A stretch of DNA of 64,000 nt, from assembly GCA_034440575.1 (NCBI GenBank), contig JAOTOL010001221.1, forward strand, positions 281,001 to 345,000. The letters are read 5' to 3'. Source of the DNA: Imbricaverruca yamaguchii (lineage: Eukaryota > Arthropoda > Thecostraca > Neoverrucidae). Numbering within the stretch: position 1 is the stretch's first letter; each line of letters starts with the position of its first letter. A model generated the notes under the pieces. It was not told where the DNA came from and made no database searches. It saw only the letters and a list, made by a program, of their open reading frames with translations. The position numbers and the translations under genes are program-made. Below are positions 12,601 to 24,227 of the stretch, piece by piece.

Positions 12601-12942
12601 TACCCGTACATATTAGGCCGGTGGCGTATAATTGGCGGAAGTTCGCCCGCCACCGTACAAGGTACGCCGTCAGCCTGCTCCTTGAACCAACAAACAGAAA
12701 CCAGCGTACTTCAAACGAAGTATTGCGAGGAAAACTGATTACGATCCACATAAGAGACCTCAATTTCTTCACTACTGTAAGAAAACAGCGCACCTCTCTC
12801 TAAGTGGCATCAATTGCTTCGCCAAAGGTGAGTGGCGGGCCAGAACTACGCGCAATTACACCATTTCCCTCAATCACATAAAAATACATTCCTTTTCCCT
12901 TTGATATTTTTTTTTTGTGGTGAAACAGATCTCTGGTCCAGA
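12601..12942. other. Unique spacer
   Basis: Nothing recognised beyond short frames on both strands. Confidence 0.4.
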
Positions 12943-13128
12943 ATAAATAAATAAATAAATAAATACCTAAATAAATAAATAAATACATAAATACATAAAT
13001 ACCTAAATAAATACATAAATACCTAAATAAATAAATACATACCTAAATAAATACCTAACTAAATAAATAAATAAATAAATGCCTAAATAGATGAATAAAT
13101 CCGTTAATAAATCAATACAAAAATAAAT
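12943..13128. repeat. AAAT-type microsatellite
   Basis: Degenerate AAATAAAT/AAATACCT/AAATACAT tracts, directly followed by the GC-rich 13-bp array, a sharp composition change. Confidence 0.93.
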
Positions 13129-13154
13129 AAATGGCTGCGGCTCCGAACGCGTGG

Positions 13155-13866
13155 CGGTCGGGTCGGATGGCCGGGTCGGATGGTCGGGTCGGATGGGCGG
13201 GTCGGATGGCCGGGTCGGATGGTCGGGTCGGGTGGCCGGGTCGGGTGGCCGGGTCGGATGGCCGGGTCGGATGGTCGGGTCGGATGGCCGGGTCGGATGG
13301 CCGGGTCGGATGGCCGGGTCGGATGGCCGGGTCGGTCGGATGGCCGGGTCGGATGGCCGGGTCGGGTCGGATGGCCGGGTCGGATGGCCGGGTCGGATGG
13401 CCGGGTCGGATGGCCGGGTCGGATGGTCGGGTCGGATGGCCGGGTCGGATGGCCGGGTCGGATGGCCGGGTCGGATGGGGAGGCGGGTCGGTGGCCGGGT
13501 CGGACGGTCGGGTCGGGTGGCCGGGCGGAGGTCGGGTCGGATGGCCGGGTCGGACGGTCGGGTCGGATGGCCGGGTCGGATGGGCCGGGTCGGATGGCCG
13601 GGTCGGATGGTCGGGTCGGATGGCCGGGTCGGATGGCCGGGTCGGGTCGGATGGTGGGCGGATGGCGGGTCGGATGGCCGGGTCGGATGGGGTCGGATGG
13701 TCGGGTCGGATGGCCGGGTCGGATGGCCGGGTCGGATGGTCGGGTCGGATGGTCGGGTCGGATGGCCGGGTCGGATGGCCGGGTCGGATGGCCGGGTCGG
13801 ATGGCCGGGTCGGATGGTCGGGTCGGATGGCCGGGTCGGATGGCCGGGTCGGGTGGCCGGGCCGGA
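13155..13866. repeat. 13-bp minisatellite, about 55 units
   Basis: Unit CGGGTCGGATGGC with C/T change at GGCC/GGTC. Period 13 rotates through all frames, so all six frames stay open over about 700 bp. Confidence 0.96.
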
Positions 13867-13917
13867 CGTTTGTCGTACGGGATCAGACTCACTCGGACGC
13901 CACGGCGCTGGCTGTAT

Positions 13918-16257
13918 GTACGCCACGCCACGCTAACTACGCTGGCTGTCACGCCACGCCACACTAACTACGCTCGTTGTCACGCCACGCCACGCTAACG
14001 ACGCTCGTCGTCACGCCACGCCACGCTAACGACGCTCGGCGCGCCACGCTAACACGCTTGTCACGCCACGCCACGCTAACGACGCTCGTTGTCACGCCAC
14101 GCCACGCCGCACGCTAACGACGCTCGTTGTCACGCCACGCCACGCTAACGACGCTCGTCGTCACGCCACGCCACGCTAACTACGCTCGCTGTCACGCCCC
14201 TCGACGCTCGTTGTCACGCCACGCCACGCTAACGACGCTCGTTGTCACGCCACGCTAACGACGCTCGTTGTCACGCCACGCACGAAGCGTGCACGCCACG
14301 CTAACGACGCTCGTTGTCACGCCACGCTAACGACGCTCGTTGTCACGCCACGCCACGCTAACGACGCTCGTCGTCACGCCACGCCACACTAACGACGCTC
14401 GTCGTCACGCCACGCCACGCTAACGACGCTCGTTGTCACGCCACGCCACACTAACGACGCTCGTTGTCACGCCACGCCACGCTAACGACGCTCGTTGTCA
14501 CGCCACGCATAACGACGCTCGTTGTCACGCCACGCTAACGTCACGCCACGCTAACGACGCTCGTTGTCCGCCACGCCACGCTAACGACGCTCGTTGCACG
14601 CTAACGACGCTCGTTGTCACGCCACGCCACGCTAACGACGCTCGTTGTCACGCCACGCCACGCTAACGACGCTCGTTGTCACGCCACGTAACGCGCGCTG
14701 CACGCCACGCTAACGACGCTCGTTGTCACGCCACGCTAACGACGCTCGTTGTCACGCCGTTGTCACGCCACGCCACGCTAACGACGCTCGTTGTCACGCC
14801 ACGCCACGCTAACGACGCTCGTTGTCACGCCACGCCGCTAACGCCACACTAACGACGCTCGTTGTCACGCCACGCCACGCTAACGCGCTCGCTCGTCACG
14901 CCACGCCACGCTAACGACGCTCGTTGTCACGCCACGCCACGCTAACGACGCTCGTTGTCACGCCACGCCACGCTAACGACGCTCGTTGTCACGCCACGCC
15001 ACGCTAACGACGCTCGTTGTCACGCCACGCCACACTAACGTCGCTCGTCGTCACGCCACGCTAACGGCGCTCGTTGTCACGCCACGCCACACTAACTACG
15101 CTCGTTGTCACGCCACGCTAAGTCGTTGTCACGCCACGCCACGCTAACGACGCTCGTTGTCACGCCACGCCACACTAACTACGCTCGTTGTCACGCCACG
15201 CCACGCTAACGACGCTCGTTGTCACGCCACGCCACGCTAACGGCGCTCGTTGTCACGCCACGCCACGCTAACGACGCTCGTTGTCACGCCACGCCACGCT
15301 AACGACGCTCGTTGTCACGCCACGCCACGCTAACGACGCTCGTTGTCACGCCACGCCACGCTAACGGCGCTCGTTGTCACGCCACGCCACACTAACGACG
15401 CTCGTTGTCACGCCACGCCACACTAACGACGCTCGTCGTCACGCCACGCCACACTAACGGCGCTCGCTGTCACGCCAGACACTAACGACGCTCGTCGTCA
15501 CGCCACGCCACACTAACGACGCTCGTGTCGACGCCACGCCACACTAACACGCTCGTTGTCACGCCACGCCACGCTAACGACGCTCGTTGTCACGCCACGC
15601 CACCCACTAACGACGCTCGTCGTCACGCCACGCCACACTAACGACGCTCGTTGTCACGCCACGCCACGCTAACGGCGCTCGTTGTCACGCCACGCCACAC
15701 TAACTACGCTCGTTGTCACGCCACGCCACGCTAACGGCGCTCGTTGTCACGCCACGCCACACTAACGACGCTCGTCGTCACGCCACGCCACACTAACTAC
15801 GCTCGTTGTCACGCCACGCCACACTAACGACGCTCGTTGTCACGCCACGCCACACTAACGACGCTCGTTGTCACGCCACGCCACACTAACGACGCTCGTT
15901 GTCACGCCAGCTAACACGCTCGTTGTCACGCCACGCCACGCTAACGACGCTCGTTGTCACGCCACGCCAACTAAACGCTAACGACGCTCGTTGTCACGCC
16001 ACGCCACACTAACGACGCTCGTTGTCACGCCACGCCACACTAACGACGCTCGTTGTCACGCCACGCCACACTAACGACGCTCGTTGTCACGCCACGCCAC
16101 ACTAACGGCGCTCGTTGTCACGCCACGCCACACTAACGTCGCTCGTTGTCACGCCACGCTAACTACGCTCGTTGTCACGCCACGCTAACTACGCTCGTTG
16201 TCACGCCACGCCACGCTAACGGCGCTCGTTGTCACGCCACGCCACGCTAAGGTCATT
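13918..16257. repeat. 31-bp CpG-rich minisatellite, about 75 units
   Basis: Key motif TAACGACGCTCGTTGTCACG followed by one or two GCCAC blocks. Many units have short deletions, especially 14030-14300 and 14500-14900. The right edge grades into AT-rich diverged units that run into Dup-A at 16309. Confidence 0.96.
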
Positions 16258-16308
16258 AATTGTCACGCCATGTCACAATAACGTCATTCATTATCACGTC
16301 ATGAATTC

Positions 16309-16910
16309 AAAATTTTGAAGTCAGGTCATTTAGGATCAACGAGTTCTAGTCTAGTCAAGGTCAAGTGAGGTCACCTCCAACAAAAGATCAACCAGTCGTC
16401 ACGCTTTAACGATTTTTTTTCGTTTTGATTACTTATTAGTTTAGTACATTTGCCCATTACAGTTAAAATCGGAGATTCTGGCTAAAGTAAGCATTTTTAT
16501 TGGAGCAAGTTGACTTCGAACAACATTTTTCGATCCGCCATACTCATTAGAAAAGGGAAATCATAAACAACTTGAAGAATACAAATTTATAAAGGAAATA
16601 TTTTAAACAAGCTTTTTGGGTGGCCAACAACTTCACGGTTCTTGTCGATTTTAGTTTCCTTTTCTGGTTCCAAATTATTTTAATCTTCTTCAACATGAAC
16701 TCCACAGAGACACAAACATGATTAAGTTGTCAAAACCTAGCCCCCCCCCCTAGTGATGTCAATTTTGGGGGAAAATATTTATTGGCGGTGTCTGGCCCTA
16801 CTCTTCGAGCGCTTTCCGATGACAACTATTTCGTTTTCGTGCGACGCTTAATTTAGAGATTAGAGGGAGGGTTTCCATCGACCTCCCCCCCCGAGACGGG
16901 GTGTGAGGAT
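16309..16910 (+). repeat. Dup-A dispersed repeat, copy 1
   Basis: About 600 bp matched in the same orientation by 38301-38963. Shared blocks include AATTTTGAAGTCAGGTCAT, AAAGTAAGCATTTTTAT, GAGCGCTTTCCGATGA and GAGACGGGGTGTGAGGA. Many substitutions and small indels separate the copies. No coding region or terminal repeats are recognised. Confidence 0.85.
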
Positions 16911-17220
16911 CTGACCGGAGAGACGGGGTTAAAATTTAGTCCGAGTCCGTGCTGAGCTTGATTTATGAACCAAGCTGCTATTGCTAACCAGAGCTTGTTG
17001 CGTGAACCGTGCCGCCGCCGGCCGATCCATTAAATCCAGCTCAACGGTAGACTTTAAATGGAGAGTTTAACGTGCCGTCAATGCACCGACACGGCCGACC
17101 GGAAAGCTCGTTCACGGCCTTATCGGGCCAGCTGCCAACTGGCGCTTCCAGAAAATGTGCTCCAGCGCTAAATGCTAAACTCCCGCCAAATACGAGCGCG
17201 TGAAGCGGCTGGTGGCGGGT
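16911..17220. other. Unique spacer
   Basis: No gene or repeat recognised. Confidence 0.4.
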
Positions 17221-17384
17221 GTTGGTTTTACGTCACGTCGACCTTTCAGCCATGCAGCGTCGCCAATCTCTCACGCCGATTGGTCGCGGGCGAAGAGTAG
17301 CGACAGGTGAGATTCGAACCCACAATCTTCAGATTGTGAGTCGGGTAACTTACCTTTAAACTACCAACTGAGCTGCCGGGGCGG
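17221..17384 (-). mobile_element. S1/S3 hybrid SINE
   Basis: S1-type tail and body (GCGTCGCCAATCTCTCACGC on the plus strand) with the RCGACAGGTGAGATTCGAACC region. The head end (ACCAACTGAGCTGCCGGGG) looks like the S3 head rather than S1. No clear target-site duplication is seen. Confidence 0.75.
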
Positions 17385-17571
17385 CGCCGGCTGACAACGG
17401 AGAGACAAACTTGTCTGCCCCTACAGCCAACACGTAACAAACATATCTGAATCCTCCAAAATCCCAGAGCATTAAGGATAGTCGTATGGTGCCAGAGCAT
17501 TAACTATTGTTCAGCCCCATCGCCACGACCAATGCACCGCTGAACGGGTGTGTCAACTCGTCCACCCTCCA

Positions 17572-17945
17572 CGGAGATGGTGGTGCAGATGTGAGATGAT
17601 GGTGATGCAGAAGCAAGATGATGGTGCAGATGTGAGATTATGGAGGTGCAGCTGTGAGATGATGGTGGTGCAGAAGCAAGATGATGGTGCAGATGTGCGA
17701 TTATGGTGGTGCAGATGTGAGATGATGGTGCATATGTGAGATGCTGGTGGTGCAGATGTGAGATGATGGTGGTGCAAATGTGAGATGATGATGGTGCAGA
17801 TGTGAGATGCTGGTGCATATGTGGGATGACGATGGTGCAGATGTGAGATTATGGTGGTGCAGCTGTAAGATGATGGTGCAGATGTGAGATGATGGTGCAG
17901 ATGTGAGATGATGGTGGTGCAGATGTGAGATGATGGAGTGCTCCC
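17572..17945. repeat. About 19-22 bp minisatellite (GATGGTGGTGCAGATGTGAG)
   Basis: Degenerate units, with AGAAGCAAGATG variants on the left side. The minus-strand His/Ser-rich frames are array artefacts. Confidence 0.9.
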
Positions 17946-18134
17946 GCCAGCTCCTGCTCCCCCATCATCGGTGGTGTGGCTGCCCATTAGCACCGACTGA
18001 GCTACGTCCGGACAGCGTCGATAGTTGGGCTATTCTGTTCACATTGGCTAATAGTTGGGCTAATCTGTTCACATTGGCTAAAAATGATACATATTGATAC
18101 AGACACAGATACGGCGCCAAATTCAGCAGCCGCC

Positions 18135-18625
18135 ACACGGCAACGCGGCTCAGCACCGCCCGCCACTGCGGAAACAAGCCATCTGTGCAGGCGGAGACAA
18201 ACACACACCTCAACCAGCGCCACCACCGCCCGTCACTGCGGACACAAGCCATCTGTGCAAGCGACACAAACACACACCGAACCAACACCTCAACCTGCGC
18301 CACCACCGCCCGCCACTGCGGAAACAAGCCATCTGTGCAGGCGGACACAAACACATACCGAACCGACACCTCAACCTGCGCCACCATCGCCCGCCACTGC
18401 GGAAACAAGCCATCTGTGCAGGCGGACACAAACACACACCGAACCGACACCTCAACCAGCGCCACCACCGCCCGCCACTGCGGACACAAGCCATCTGTGC
18501 AGGCGGACACAAACACACACCGAACCGACACCTCAACCAGCGCCACCACCGCCCGCCACTGCGGACACAAGCCATCTGTGCAGGCGGACACAAACACACA
18601 CCGAACCGACACCTCAACCAGCGCC
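18135..18625. repeat. 81-bp tandem repeat, about 6 units
   Basis: Units contain CCGCCCGCCACTGCGGACAC and AGCCATCTGTGCAGGCGGAC. The 81-bp period preserves frame, giving Pro/Thr-rich open frames on both strands without start or splice support. It abuts the 22-bp array. Confidence 0.93.
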
Positions 18626-19065
18626 ACGACACGTCGGTGACACAGCCGCGACACGTCGGTGACACAGCCGCGACACGTCGGTGACACAGCCGCGACACGC
18701 CGGTGACACAGCCGCGACACGTCGGTGACACAGCCGCGACACGTCGGTGACACAGCCGCGACACGTGGGCGACACGTCGGTGACACAGCCGCGACACGTC
18801 GGTGACACAGCCGCGACACGTCGGTGACACAGCCGCGACACGTCGGTGACACAGCCGCGACACGTCGGTGACACAGCCGCGACACGTCGGTGACACAGCC
18901 GCGACACGTCGGTGACACAGCCACGACACGTCGGTGACACAGCCGCGACACGTCGGTGACACAGCCGCGACACGTCGGTGACACAGCCGCGACACGTCGG
19001 TGACACAGCCACGACACGTCGGTGACACAGCCACGACACGTCAGTAATACAGCCACGACACGGCC
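18626..19065. repeat. 22-bp minisatellite, about 20 units
   Basis: Unit GACACGTCGGTGACACAGCC plus GC; very uniform. Substitutions (CGCGACACG to CACGACACG) concentrate at the right edge. Confidence 0.96.
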
Positions 19066-19406
19066 ACGCTGTTTGTTCAGAATGCCAAGAGCCAGACTGA
19101 AGCCACGCCAAAGTTATAAACAAAACAGCACGGATACTTAACCTGCGCCTGACAGCAGAATTCGTGTGACTAAAGGCGGCTCCAATATTGATGCCGAAAG
19201 CCCAGTTTCCGCTTCCGCGATATGGAATGCCAGCTGTTGTTTCGGACAGTTGGAATGAGGACTAGCGAACTGAGAAGAAGCCAGACTCTCCTGGGACACG
19301 CTCGCTCACGGAAATGTGCTCTCGCCAGACATTCAGCCAATCTGCCTTTTTCTCAGCGGGACGAAGCCTTTCATCTTTCCACCGCCAGGGGCGAAAGAGC
19401 TTCCAA

Positions 19407-20615
19407 CAATGTGGTGGGCCAAGGATGGTCCGGCAATGTGGTGGGACAAGGATGGTCCGGCAATGTGGCGTGGCAAGGATGGTCCGGCAATGTGTTGGGA
19501 CAAGGATGGTCCGGCAATGTGGCGTGGCAAGGATGGTCCGGCAATGTGGGGGGACAGGTGTCCGGCAATGTGGTGGGACAAGGATGGTCCGGAATGTGGT
19601 GGGACAAGGATGGTCCGGCAATGTGGTGGGACAAGGATGGTCCGGCAATGTGGTGGGACAAGGATGGTCCGGCAATGTGGTGGGGGCAAGGATGGTCCGG
19701 CAATGTGGTGGGACAAGGATGGTCCGGCAATTGTGGTGGGACAAGGATGGTCCGGCAATGGTGGGACGAAGATGGTCCGGCAATGTGGTGGGACAAGGAT
19801 GGTCCGGCAATGTGGTGGGACAAGGATGGTCCGGCAATGTGGTGGGACAAGGATGGTCCGGCAATGTGGTGGGACAAGGATGGTCCGGCAATGGGTGGGA
19901 CAAGGAGGTGGTGGGGACAAGGATGGTCCGGCAATGTGGTGGGACAAGGATGGTCCGGCAATGTGGTGGGACAAGGATGGTCCGGCAATGTGGTGGGACA
20001 AGGTGGGACAAGGATGGTCCGGCAATGTGGTGGGACAAGGATGGTCCGGCAATGTGGTGGGACAAGGATGGTCCGGCAATGTGGTGGGACAAGGATGGTC
20101 CGGCAATGTGGTGGGACAAGGATGGTCCGGCAATGTGGTGGGACAAGGATGGTCCGGCAATGTGGTGGGACAAGGATGGTCCGGCAATGTGGTGGGACAA
20201 GGATGGTCCGGCAATGTGGTGGGACAAGGATGGTCCGGCAATGTGGTGGGACAAGGATGGTCCGGCAATGTGGTGGGACAAGGATGGTCCGGCAATGTGG
20301 TGGGACAAGGATGGTCCGGCAATGTGGTGGGACAAGGATGGTCCGGCAATGTGGTGGGACAAGGATGGTCCGGCAATGTGGTGGGACAAGGATGGTCCGG
20401 CAATGTGGTGGGACAAGGATGGTCCGGCAATGTGGTGGGACAAGGATGGTCCGGCAATGTGGTGGGACAAGGATGGTCCGGCAATGTGGTGGGACAAGGA
20501 TGGTCCGGCAATGTGGTGGGACAAGGATGGTCCGGCAATGTGGTGGGACAAGGATGGTCCGGCAATGTGGTGGGACAAGGATGGTCCGGCAATGTGGTGG
20601 GACAAGGAGCGTCCA
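19407..20615. repeat. 27-bp minisatellite, about 44 units
   Basis: Key motif GGGACAAGGATGGTCCGGCA. Units from 20005 to 20600 are essentially identical; the left third has indels and truncated units (19545-19600, 19890-19920). All frames are open on both strands. The plus reading VVGQGWSGN changes frame at each indel, which argues against selection for protein. Confidence 0.97.
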
Positions 20616-20696
20616 ACAATGCGGTGGGCCAACGCAACGACTGATGATGATTCAAATTACAAAGAACACGGGTGTGCGGCCATTCCAGTATCAAAA

Positions 20697-21172
20697 TAAT
20701 GTTTTTTTTTCTTCAGTAGGTGTGAGATGTCGAAATAAGTACAGCAGAAAGTCGAAATTCGCCATGAAACGATGTCGCCTAACATAACCTGCAACTTCTT
20801 CCAACACAATTTTGATCCGGCAGCGTGCTCTCACGTTCACCTTTTCAATTTCTTGAGATACCTAATGTAGGCGTAACTATCCTAGCGATAACGATGCAAA
20901 ATACAGATCACCATCGACTGATATTGCATAACAGACCACTTGATAGGCAGGTAATCCTCCCACCTGGAATTGTGCGGAGAAGATGTTCGTGCATAAAATC
21001 CGCAATGGTAAGTATCAGCACGATCCTATCAATAGGAAACTGTTAGAAATTCGATATCAAGACTTCATAACGACTCGTCACGAATTAAGATGTCAATACT
21101 CTTTTTGGAAGGGTGTCAATTGAGTGTGCAGAAAGGGGTATATTCCACCCGATTTCACGAATACTTCACCGC
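20697..21172 (-). repeat. Dup-B dispersed repeat, inverted copy
   Basis: Homologous to 22163-22625 throughout, for example CACAATTTTGATC at 20809 and TTTCACGAATACTTC near 21155. Relative to 57838-58640 it is reverse complemented. Confidence 0.7.
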
Positions 21173-21576
21173 CGCGTCAGTGCCCTGGCCAGGTCGGTCC
21201 GCTGTGGTGCGGGTGGCCGCGGCTGACGCGGTCCTGATCTTGCGCCACCAACAGATCACGCAGACGTAGCCAGTGTGCGACTCGGTGTGTCGATGCGATC
21301 GATCATCCCGCGTTGTGTCGGCTCCTAGAACCTAACACGCCAAACTTTCACAATTAGTTTGTGAAACTACGCCCGGCCGTCAATAACTGTCAACATTTGC
21401 TTGACGCCTCCAGAAGGCAATTTTCACTAAAAGCGAAAACTTAGCGAAAAAATCATCCTTAACCACGCTATATTGATGACCAAGTAATCAATTGCAATGC
21501 TGCTACATGATACATGGCAATTTGTCACTTCCATGTCGCCGAGTCGAAAGCGTCCACTCCAACACCATCTGCGGAT
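21173..21576. other. Unique spacer
   Basis: No coding or RNA feature recognised. Confidence 0.4.
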
Positions 21577-22002
21577 GTTGGTTTTCACGACACGTCGACC
21601 GTTGAGTGGCGACCGTTGAGTGGCGACCGTTGAGTGGCGACCGTTGGGTGGCGACTGTTGAGCGGCGACCGTTGAGTGGCGACCGTTGAGTGGCGACCGT
21701 TGAGTGGCGACCGTTGAGTGGCGACCGTTGAGTGGCGACCGTTGAGTGGCGACCGTTGAGCGGCGACCGTTGGTGGCGACCGTTGGTGGCGACCGTTGAG
21801 GGGCGACCGTTGAGTGGGACCGTTGAGCGGCGACCGTTGAGTGGCGACCGTTGGGTGGCGACCGTTGAGTGGCGACCGTTGAGTGGCGACCGTTGAGTGG
21901 CGCAGCGTCGCCAATCTCTCATGTCGATTGGTCGCGGGCGAAGAAAGCGACCAATCGATTTCGATTGTGAGATGGGCAACTTACCCTTAGACTGCTCGTC
22001 CG
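21577..22002 (-). mobile_element. S1 SINE expanded by an internal minisatellite
   Basis: The tail half (GGTTTTCACGACACGTCGACC) starts the element at 21577. The body resumes at 21903 (GCAGCGTCGCCAATCTCTCA), and the head ends CTGCTCGTCC at about 22002. Between them lies the 14-bp array 21597-21905, continuous in sequence with both SINE halves. The B-box region is partly deleted (AAGAAAGCGACC). Confidence 0.88.
21597..21905. repeat. 14-bp minisatellite inside a SINE, about 22 units
   Basis: Unit CGACCGTTGAGTGG. The same CGACCGTTGAGT string occurs once in ordinary S1 copies (for example 28583-28594), so the array appears to have been seeded by the SINE body. Confidence 0.95.
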
Positions 22003-22162
22003 ACAGGTTTTCAACTTCACACGCTAACCATCAACAGGAAATTTGAATGGGCTCGAGTGTTGAACGGGCTTGTATGCTGAATGGGCTTAAATGTGGGCCT
22101 AAAAGGCCCGCTTTAGCGTCTTCAGCCAAACGCAGGCTGGATATACAACGCCGCACAACTGT

Positions 22163-22625
22163 GTTACAATAATGGTTTTTCGTTAGGTATGGGATTTCGA
22201 AACGAGCACAGTAGGATGTTGAAATTTTCCATGGAAACAATTTCGCTGAACACGTTCTTTGGACACAATTTTGATCTAACAGCGTACTCACGCGCGCACA
22301 TTTTTCGCTTGCTGTCAGATAGCTGATTTAGGACTAGCTATTTTAAGGATAATGCAAAGTGACCATGCTTGCAAACTGACAATCTATGACAGACCACCAC
22401 ATCATCTGCAATAATCTAGCCCGGAATTGCGCTAATATATCTTCGTGTATCATGATACGCAATTGTGAGCATAAAGCATGTCACTTATCGATGAGTTACC
22501 GATAGAAATTAAATATGAAGACACCATAAAGACTCATGAAGAAGCACGATATCGATGCTTCCTCAGAAGGGATGTCGATTCAGTGCCTAGAAGTGTTACA
22601 TTCCACCATACATTACTAATATTTC
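22163..22625 (-). repeat. Dup-B dispersed repeat, second inverted copy
   Basis: Parallel to 20697-21172: GGTTTTTCGTTAGGTATGGG, CACAATTTTGATC, and at the right end GCACGATATCGATGCTTCC, the reverse complement of the Dup-B core. Confidence 0.7.
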
Positions 22626-22792
22626 GTCATTGCCCTACAATAAGCCCAACACATCAACACATCCTTCCTCACTGGGCCACGCGAAGCCAACTTCAAAATC
22701 GAGGACCAATCGGGAGTCGAACCGGCGACCATTCCCTTCGCTGACGACAACATCATAGTGCATTTGCCGGGCAGATGATCCTCTGACGACGG

Positions 22793-23008
22793 GCACCTCG
22801 GATCACCTGACCAGACCAGACCAGGCACCTCGGACCACCTGACCAGACCAGACCAGGCACCTCGGATCACCTGACCAGACCAGACTAGGCACCTCGGACC
22901 ACCTGACCAGACCAGACCAGGCACCTCGGATCACCTGACCAGACCAGACCAGGCACCTCGGACCACCTGACCAGACCAGACCAGGCATCTCGGACCGCCT
23001 GACCAGTT
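22793..23008. repeat. 32-bp minisatellite, about 7 units
   Basis: Unit CACCTCGGATCACCTGACCA plus GACCAGACCAGG; GGATCACC and GGACCACC versions alternate regularly, a dimeric pattern. Confidence 0.95.
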
Positions 23009-23369
23009 GACTGCCTTGTGCTGCCTTCGCCTCCGCAAGACAACCGTCCTGGACTACAACAGTTAAATTCAAATAATGGGTGTTTGCATTTTGGGTGTTT
23101 GTCGGCTCGAGTCAGCTTTAGCAATTCGCAAGGGAAACGATGCCCTTAGTCGACTTTTTGGCAGCCCTATGATACATTGCGGTCATTTGCATGCAGCCCA
23201 CCTGGGGTCTCTTCCTGTGCAGCCATTCGACAAAGCGCAAGCTCGCTGCGAAACGGAAAGCGGGGGCAAGGTAACGGCCAGGGCGAAGGCGCGAAAGCGA
23301 TGGATGTTTGCAGACGTCGCAGAGAAAGTGCCTCTCGTGTGATGGGAAATATTGGACGACGGATATCCG
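23009..23369. other. Unique spacer
   Basis: Overlapping open frames on both strands (23076-23604) without any recognised family. Confidence 0.4.
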
Positions 23370-23528
23370 GATCCATCCGGTACCGGATCCGGATATCGGG
23401 CCAGATAGCTGCAGTTGCAGACTTCCGCACCCGGGCCGGATCGGTGGAGTGATCCGGACCGGATTGTCGATCCGGTCCGGATTGTCGATCCGGTCCGGAT
23501 TGCCGATCCGGACCGGATTGCCGGATAC
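23370..23528. repeat. 18-bp CCGG-rich quasi-palindromic repeat
   Basis: Variants of GATCCGGTCCGGATTGTC. Units are nearly self-complementary (ATCCGGTCCGGAT), preceded by GGATCC/GGTACC/GATATC palindromes. Confidence 0.85.
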
Positions 23529-23664
23529 AGGACTCGACACCGTCCAACGGACTTCAGTCGGCTTTGATAACCTACATTGTTATCTAATATACACTTCCTC
23601 GTAGTGGTTGAGGTCGGTTGGTTGGTTATTGGAGTTTAGGAACGCATAGACAGCATCGGCCATC

Positions 23665-23805
23665 CAGCGTCCATAACATCGTCAGTGAAACAGTAAAATG
23701 CAAGCAACATCATTAGCTAAACAGTGAAAGGTAAGCAACATCATCCGTCAAACAGTGAAATGGAAGTAACATCATCATTCAAACAGTGAATGCAAGCGAA
23801 ATCAG
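23665..23805. repeat. About 33-bp degenerate repeat, 4 units
   Basis: Units share CAAACAGTGAAATG and AAGCAACATCAT. Confidence 0.8.
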
Positions 23806-24003
23806 CCAGAATGACATGCCACAGGGTCAAATACAACTGTGATATGCAGTGCCACGATCAACATTTTTCCAATATAAAAGCGGGTTAATGAAGAGCACAA
23901 ATCACAGCAAACCTGAAATCCAATGGGAAATGGAAGAGCCGTCCCGGTTGAACAATCGATGATACTTAATATCGACACAATCGACTCGATACTTAATACT
24001 TCC

Positions 24004-24036
24004 CTAAGGGAGAGAGAGACAGAGACAGAGACAGAC

Positions 24037-24070
<34 letters not shown>

Positions 24071-24092
24071 AGTGAGAGTGAGAGATAGAGAA
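24004..24092. repeat. GAGAGT/GAGACA simple repeat
   Basis: Purine-only tract of GAGAGTGAGAGT and related hexamers. Confidence 0.9.
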
Positions 24093-24164
24093 GAGGTACG
24101 TCCAAAATGACGTCTTCGCTCGCCGGTAAGTCGGTTGCAGGCAGTGGGATAGACGAGCGACTGA

Positions 24165-24212
24165 GTGAGTGGTGGGGGGGGTGGGGGGGGGGGGGGGAGG
24201 GGGGGGAGCGAG
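24165..24212. repeat. Poly-G tract
   Basis: Near-continuous guanine run interrupted by single T or A. It could form a G-quadruplex; its exact length is likely unreliable. Confidence 0.85.
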
Positions 24213-24227
24213 CCGCGACAGGAGCAG

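Noticed and set aside
13131..13998. Several 260-300 codon frames on both strands
   Set aside because: A 13-bp period with no stop codons opens all frames; no gene evidence.
19222..20787. Glycine-rich VVGQGWSGN repeat protein (silk- or adhesive-like)
   Set aside because: The reading frame changes at several indels inside the array and the opposite strand is equally open. No splice or start context.
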